DNA of 64,000 bases from Cordylochernes scorpioides (Eukaryota > Arthropoda > Arachnida > Pseudoscorpiones > Chernetidae). The stretch lies in NCBI GenBank assembly GCA_030710605.1, contig CP092877.1, positions 39,912,406 to 39,976,405 on the forward strand, given 5' to 3'. Under the pieces are notes generated by a model that was not told where the DNA came from, ran no database searches, and saw nothing but the letters and a program-made list of their open reading frames with translations. Both the position numbers and the translations under genes were made by a program. The number at the start of each line of letters is the position of its first letter. Position 1 is the stretch's first letter. This document shows, one piece after another, positions 58,813-64,000 of the stretch.

Positions 58813-59514
58813 TGTGGGAACACGGGTGCAAAATGTTTTGAGTTGATTGATAATTGTTGAAGGTGTTGGCGCAGTCGTTGATGCTGAGTGGTCAGGTGTT
58901 TACAACAGGGGAAAATAACGAGGACAAAGGGTTGATTGGGTTGGAAAGAGGCTTGCAATCTAGGGAGAAGAAGGAGTTTGAGGAATTGAGCGAAGTTGAC
59001 TAGCGACTATTCTATTGCATGATTGAGTATTTGACTTATCTGAAGGGTTGAGCGGATGAGGATGACTCCAAAGTGGTCTCAATCGCGGCGAGCTCCGGAC
59101 TCGATGGTGTCCAAGATCCAACTCGATGCTAACTCCAGGTGCTAACTCGATGGTGTCCAAGATCCAACTAACTATTCTGTGTTCTCGATTTAAGAAGAAA
59201 ACTCTTCTGATTGCTCATTGGCTGACCATTCGTGACGTGTAAGCTCGCTATAGGTCCTTGACTAATGAGCTGCTTTCTGGTTGGTCTTTGCTAATTTCTT
59301 TGTCCTTTGGACTTGTTCTGACTTGACCAGGAAGTACTAGTTTCTTGAACTCAACTTTTATGAGTTCCGGGATAATAAAACCCTGCTAATGATTGTCCTC
59401 TTCTAGGCCTTCTCTCTCCAGATTGTTAAGCCTTGTTCTTTATTAAATCTTGTAAAACATACATTTCATACATATTGGGTCGGGTTTGCATCTAGCTATG
59501 TACAAATTATGACA
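58813..59514 (-). repeat. Right LTR (5' LTR in element orientation)
   Basis: 702 bp; same ends as the left LTR but one fewer copy of the GTGCTAACTCGATGGTGTC-type internal repeat. Confidence 0.9.
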
Positions 59515-60254
59515 TACATATGCATTAACCCAGCTACGGGAATAGATTATGTTGTCCAGGATCTCAGCAACTTTGTTGTCCACTTCCACAAGCACAGTTT
59601 CTGTGCTCTGCGTTGCGTTTCTTGGAGCGATGGACCTCCTTGATTGATTATTTGCCTGGATGGTTGAAGACAGATGCTGTCGCAAATTTTCTCATCTTGA
59701 ACGTCTTTGTCTACCCTAAAAAGGTAGAATCTTGGGAGGATCTTAGGACGTTCATGGAAATTAGTCCCTCAGGAGTGTGGATAGCTTGGTGGCGAACAGT
59801 TTTGCCCTTTGAGTTTTAATATGGAAGACCACATCGCTCACAGGCTTTGTTTTCTTCGCCGCAACTGAGGCATATGGGGTGTGAGGGTTTATGACACTTC
59901 CAGTAGGTTGGGGTTGACTTAGGCTCGCGCCTTTGAAGACATCTTCCAGAAGGAGCTCTGCTTTCTTTGCAAAATTGAGAAGCAAAGCTTTGATAGCCAG
60001 GTGTCTTTTCTAGGGGGGTTTAGGTTGGAGTTCACAAGGATAGGTTCAAAAGTTCCACACGAAAATTTGTAAAGGTTGTTTAGGTTGTTGAACTTAAACG
60101 TGTGCTTGGAAGATGAGAGAGATTCACCTTCTTCACAGTAGGGACGCTTTTTTTTGGTGTTTGGCTACAGCTGCCATGATAATTTACCTCCATATTTTCT
60201 TTCTTTTCAACTAATTATTTACAACTAGAGAGAGATTATGCAGCTGTATTTTGT

Positions 60255-61251
60255 TGTTGTTGTTGTTGTCGTGTCCAAAGAAGAGTCTCAGATGTCTCCA
60301 TGCATCTCCATCACAGCAGCAGCAATATCCACTATCTTGGGTGTGTAAAGCTGCTGCTCTGGGTCTAAGTCGATTTTCTGCAAGGCTGCGGCCATTGCTG
60401 GGCATGAGAATATGTGAGTAGGTGTTAGTTCCACACCAGGACAATTGTTGCACGCTTTATAAGTTCTTGTGCCATCTGGATGTATTGTCATTCCTTTATA
60501 GTGTTTTGTTCTAAGTCTTGTTATGGTTTTTGTCAGTTTTCTCTCAGAGTTTATTTCACATATTTGATCTTTTCTTATTTTTTGTTTGATTATCTTGTAT
60601 TTTGCCAAAGCATCACCGTCAAATACTGACATTTGTTCTTTCCTTTGGCTCAGCTTTCTGGCTTCCTTTGCCAATTCATCTGCCATTTCATTACCCTCGA
60701 TCCCAACATGGGCAGGAATCCATTGTAGAATGCAGTTCTTCTCCAATGTTTCCAGTTGGGTAAGTAATGAGTGTATTTTCTGCGTGATTCTAGTATTGCC
60801 CTTCTGAATTGCTTCTAGAGCGGATCTGGAGTCGCTGTATATTATAATTCCTTCTGCTTGATGCAGGGATGGTTGGTTCAGGCATACATCAAGGGCTTTC
60901 CAGATAGCTGTCAGTTCACAAGTGAAGTTTGAAGAAATCTTTCCTGCTCCTTCTTTGATTTTGATGTGTGTTCCATCTTGGAGTATTACGTTAATTCCGG
61001 CCCCTCCATTACTCAGAGTAAAGTCTGATGATCCATCTGTGTATGCTAATAAGTAATTTTTCTGATCATATAAATCAATTGTATCAAGTCCCTTCTTTTT
61101 AAGTATGGTTTTGTTCTTTTTATTGCAGGCTGGAAAATGGGTGCCGTTGCCACGTTAGTCACCTTGGAAACGAACCAGAATTTGGTCGAATATTCCAAGG
61201 GTCCAGGGGGGACCGCAGGGAGGTGTGGTCGGACTTCTCCCCCCCCCCCCC
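60255..61251 (-). mobile_element. 5'-truncated LINE (I/Jockey-like) with RNase H
   Basis: Bounded by 12-bp target duplications GCTGTATTTTGT (60243-60254, 61252-61263). The 3' end is (CAA)n on the minus strand (TTG repeats at 60254-60270). Copy 1 of the long duplication has the empty site at about 2733-2744, so the insertion followed the duplication. Confidence 0.88.
60288..61130 (-). pseudogene. LINE RNase H and C-terminal tail
   Basis: Minus-strand translation has all four RNase H acidic motifs: LLAYTDGSSD, SNFTCELTAI, IIIYSDSRSAL and GNEMADELAKEA, followed by the tail with CNNCPGVELTPTHIFSCP. It is open from near 61130 to the stop at 60288. The RT and upstream parts are missing because of 5' truncation. 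Confidence 0.85.
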
Positions 61252-61263
61252 GCTGTATTTTGT

Positions 61264-62824
61264 GTAGATATTTATACCCAGGTTCCTGGAGCGCAGAGCG
61301 CCAAATACCCTGGTCTTTCTTGTATGTGTGTTTCTTGCTAAGTCTGATAGAATTTTTTATTTAAAAACCAATCTTGGCACTAATATCGCTTTATTGACCA
61401 ACTTTTAATTTTCGGAAAACTAAAAATTTGATTCTTCATTCTAGAAAATTGGAAAACTAAAATAATAAAAAATAAAAATAGCCTATTAATATCAATTTTT
61501 CATAGCTGTAATAATTAATGCACTTTTAATTGCGAAAACATATTTTATAAATTAAAATATTCAATTATTAAAAAAATTAACTAGTCATTTAAAAAATATT
61601 ATTAAATTAAGTTTTCTATGAAATCGCTCTTTTTACTCTGTTTAAAATTGAAAATAAAGAAAATAGTTGACACACTTGCAAGCACGTGTTTATAAATAAA
61701 GCATTTTTAAAAAATATTTTATCAAGATCCCATTTTAAAAAGGCAAGTTTTGTTTTAAAAATAAGTTTCCGTGGAGGGGTATAATTGCTATTTTTTAGGA
61801 ATTACAATAATAAATACCAGGAACCTGGTAAATTTGATCTACATACATTAATATTTTAAAAATAAATAACACTATATTTTTAAACAACATTTTTATTCGG
61901 TTTTGAAGTACTTAAAAATTTCATGAGTCATTCAGGGGAGAAACATGTTTCAGGCTGTTGGACCTCATCAGCATGGTGTATTTTTTATTCACATGTATTA
62001 ATATATAATCAATATATACTAGAAATTGTCATGTATCATGATTATAATAAGTATTTTATTTTTTAAATTATCCCATTATATCAATTATACAAGGTCATGT
62101 AGACTAAATTCATAGATCAAATTCACAATCTTGTTAGGGTTGGAATACAGGTCCTGTCCTGAGGCTTCCATACATTCCAAGAGGTGGTCTGGTGAGGCCT
62201 CTTTGGTCCTTTAGATAGTGTATTGTGGGAAGATCTTCACACTATCCTGGAAGAGGAGTGGTCTTGTATGACCAGTTTTGAGCATGGAGATATAGGTTGC
62301 TGCTTGTCGGTTCATCCCACATTCTAGAATAGCTCCAGGCTTTTGGTTCAGGTACTAATGATGGGATGTCGACTTCTGTATTTTATATATATTGTATAAT
62401 AAGTATATATATATATATATAAACTTCAACATGCCAGCTTTGCTGTGATTATGTAATCTTACATAAGAAAATTAAGTTAAAGGAGAGTCAATTAGAACCC
62501 AGGCAAGGCCCAAGCAACCATCGTCAAGATTATATCAGACATGGAAATTTCCTGGGTATTACTTGGGGAGATTCTTAGTATTCATAGTAGTAGTATATAT
62601 TGACTATGTATTACTACATCTTTAAGAAGAAATCAAAGTTTACGGCGACAAGTTTCTTTTATTTGTGCTGTATAATCGGCAAGCTTTCGGACTATGGCGT
62701 CCTCAACAGGCAACTATCCAAGAAACTAGAAGATAATATATATGTATACACGTGAATATTTATATAATTCTAAATTTTCTTAATGAAATAAATGATCATA
62801 CAAATATGTAATTACATGTATATA
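61264..62824. other. AT-rich part of the duplicated segment, copy 2
   Basis: Matches 2745-2789 and then 7333-8844 with scattered substitutions and small indels. No coding sequence recognised. Confidence 0.6.
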
Positions 62825-64000
62825 CAGTAAAACCCCTCTATAGTGAACCCCAATGGGACAGAGCTTTTGGTTCACTATAGCCGCGGTTTGGCTATTTTTT
62901 TTACTTTTCAAATTTTTAGACCGTATAATTAAAGGACGGCCATACACACAAGAAGAGACTGCCTTTTTTATAGTGGTTACTTTGTATTAATTCCCATAAT
63001 TGACCTATTTCCTTACATTAATACTGAATAATAATAGAAATCATTAGATGATAGATTCTTCTTATCATTAACATACATGTACCTCTATGTCTAATTTAAA
63101 AATAATGACAAATCCTAGGCAAAGTTTTAATAAATATATATTCAAAGATATAAAATGATTTTAAAACATTATTATCACATTATATAATACAATGTTTACT
63201 TGAAAAAATGGCTCTAACACCTTGTTGCTTCAAAGCATTCTTCAAGCATTGCACCATTCAAATAAAGTTAGTGTTTTTCTTCCATTTCATGTTTCCACAT
63301 ATTCTTCAAGGTCTAGATTTCGTTTTTTAACCTGTCATGCAAAACATTTCTGACTTTAAAAATCACCATAGTTAATGGTATAAAAATGTTTGTTTCATCA
63401 CGGGACCGTTTATTTGAACTTTTTTTTTTAGCCCTAAAACGTACGATCGCAGCAAAAGTTGGGGTTGATTCCTCTTTGTAACAATTTTTAATAGCTTTAT
63501 ATTTTATCTTTTATAATAGAAAGGGTATATTCTCTTATTTTAATATGTTCTTAACATTTTGCCTGTGTTGTTTCACTTTGAAAAGTTCTGAAAATGGCCT
63601 TTTTTAAAAAAGAAATATCACTTTGGTTTTTAAAATGCCTTTGTTTTCTTCATTTTGGAAGCCATTTGCATTTTTTATATTTCAAATTTAATGGATGCAA
63701 AGATATTATATTTAATAAAAAAGTATAATGTGTAAAAATTTATACAACATACAGCAAAAATAAAGTGCAAAAATCTCAAAACAAACAATGCCGCTAAATT
63801 TATTGTTTTGAAATCGCGATCCGCGAGCAGAAACATGCTCAAAATTTTGTTGTTTTAATTTTTTTTTAAATTACAATTCTAAGTTTGTTATAAGCATAGT
63901 ATTTTTAATAGATTTTATCATTTTGGGACCGAAAATAGGTTCGTTAAAGGGGTAGTTCGTTATTCTAAAAATCGCAAAGTTCGTTATAACAATGGTATTT
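62825..64000. mobile_element. Nonautonomous pogo-like element, second copy, cut by the window edge
   Basis: Same element as 8845-10094, beginning CAGTAAAACCCC after TA. The right terminus lies beyond the window. Confidence 0.75.

Larger units (their letters stand above)
52437..59514 (-). mobile_element. LTR retrotransposon (Ty3/gypsy-like), full length but lacking RT and integrase cores
   Basis: 7078 bp between TACA duplications (52433-52436, 59515-59518). LTRs 52437-53195 (759 bp) and 58813-59514 (702 bp); the right one lacks about 57 bp of an internal repeat. Genes run on the minus strand: gag-like 58297-58791, protease 57789-58250, then a 725-codon RNase H/integrase-finger ORF, then 2.5 kb of noncoding DNA with tandem repeats. 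The 4-bp TACA target is like that of errantiviruses of the gypsy group. I see no TGG-type primer-binding site at the expected place. Confidence 0.88.
52192..59985 (-). pseudogene. LINE ORF1 remnant in copy 2, split by the full-length LTR element
   Basis: 59985-59515 and 52436-52192 on the minus strand correspond to the remnant in copy 1 at 2476-1833 and 1072-828. The zinc-knuckle half is nearly identical to copy 1 (one visible residue difference, APTNN vs ALTNN). Confidence 0.7.
52034..64000. repeat. Long duplicated segment, copy 2 (runs off the window)
   Basis: Second copy of the segment at 672-10012 in the same orientation. It begins immediately after the run of Ns and continues to the right edge. 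It differs from copy 1 by a complete LTR element where copy 1 has a solo LTR, a LINE insert at 60255-61251, absence of the gypsy element, and loss of about 175 bp corresponding to 2155-2330. Confidence 0.85.

Overview
This is a eukaryotic, AT-rich, repeat-dense window. It is most likely from an invertebrate animal and probably an arthropod; BEL/Pao, Tc1/mariner, pogo-like, Helitron and RNase H-bearing LINE elements sit together and the introns are large and full of transposons, but I cannot name the species. There is a run of 99 Ns at 51935-52033, so the two sides of that gap may not be truly adjacent.

Host genes. The one clear complete gene is RRP5/PDCD11, the S1-repeat and HAT-repeat rRNA-processing factor. 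It lies on the + strand in ten coding exons from 11190 to 36710, with matching splice phases throughout and about 1276 codons. Its exons are GC-richer than the introns. A second host locus on the minus strand (about 42970-45684) carries exons of a DEG/ENaC sodium channel: the TM2 exon is clear, but the exon before it has a broken frame. A third is a small GC-rich gene for an 84-aa secreted or membrane protein (47600-47854). It has a truncated paralogue at 50980 inside a local duplication.

Repeats, left to right. Two copies of a long (>5 kb without insertions) duplicated segment bracket the window: copy 1 at about 672 to 10 kb, copy 2 from 52034 to the right edge. Comparing them dates the insertions. 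A Ty3/gypsy element (2795-7327) is only in copy 1. A LINE fragment (60255-61251) is only in copy 2. One LTR element is full length in copy 2 (52437-59514) but a solo LTR at the same base in copy 1 (1073-1832). The RRP5 introns hold a Tc1 element with a lost catalytic glutamate, a BEL/Pao element with one 1403-codon ORF, a piggyBac-like MITE, eight intact pogo-like MITEs (one of them just past the gene), LINE 3' ends, SINEs, fold-back elements and two Helitrons. Downstream of RRP5 is a 78-bp satellite array split by a 1.34-kb Helitron that carries three tRNA-Gly(GCC) copies. Two mariner elements lie further right, one nested inside a fold-back palindrome.

Most unusual. (1) Helitrons with a tRNA-Gly gene that has multiplied in tandem, apparently through an internal copy of the 3' terminator hairpin. 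(2) Two dispersed repeat families with hammerhead-ribozyme-like cores; one forms fold-back elements with two divergent motifs. (3) Two unrelated LTR elements (BEL/Pao and Ty3/gypsy-like) that each keep a long open frame with RNase H and the integrase zinc finger, while the reverse-transcriptase core and the integrase catalytic core are replaced by low-complexity sequence.

Caveat. Several frameshifts in the gypsy element fall in homopolymer runs, so some broken frames may be sequencing indels rather than true decay.
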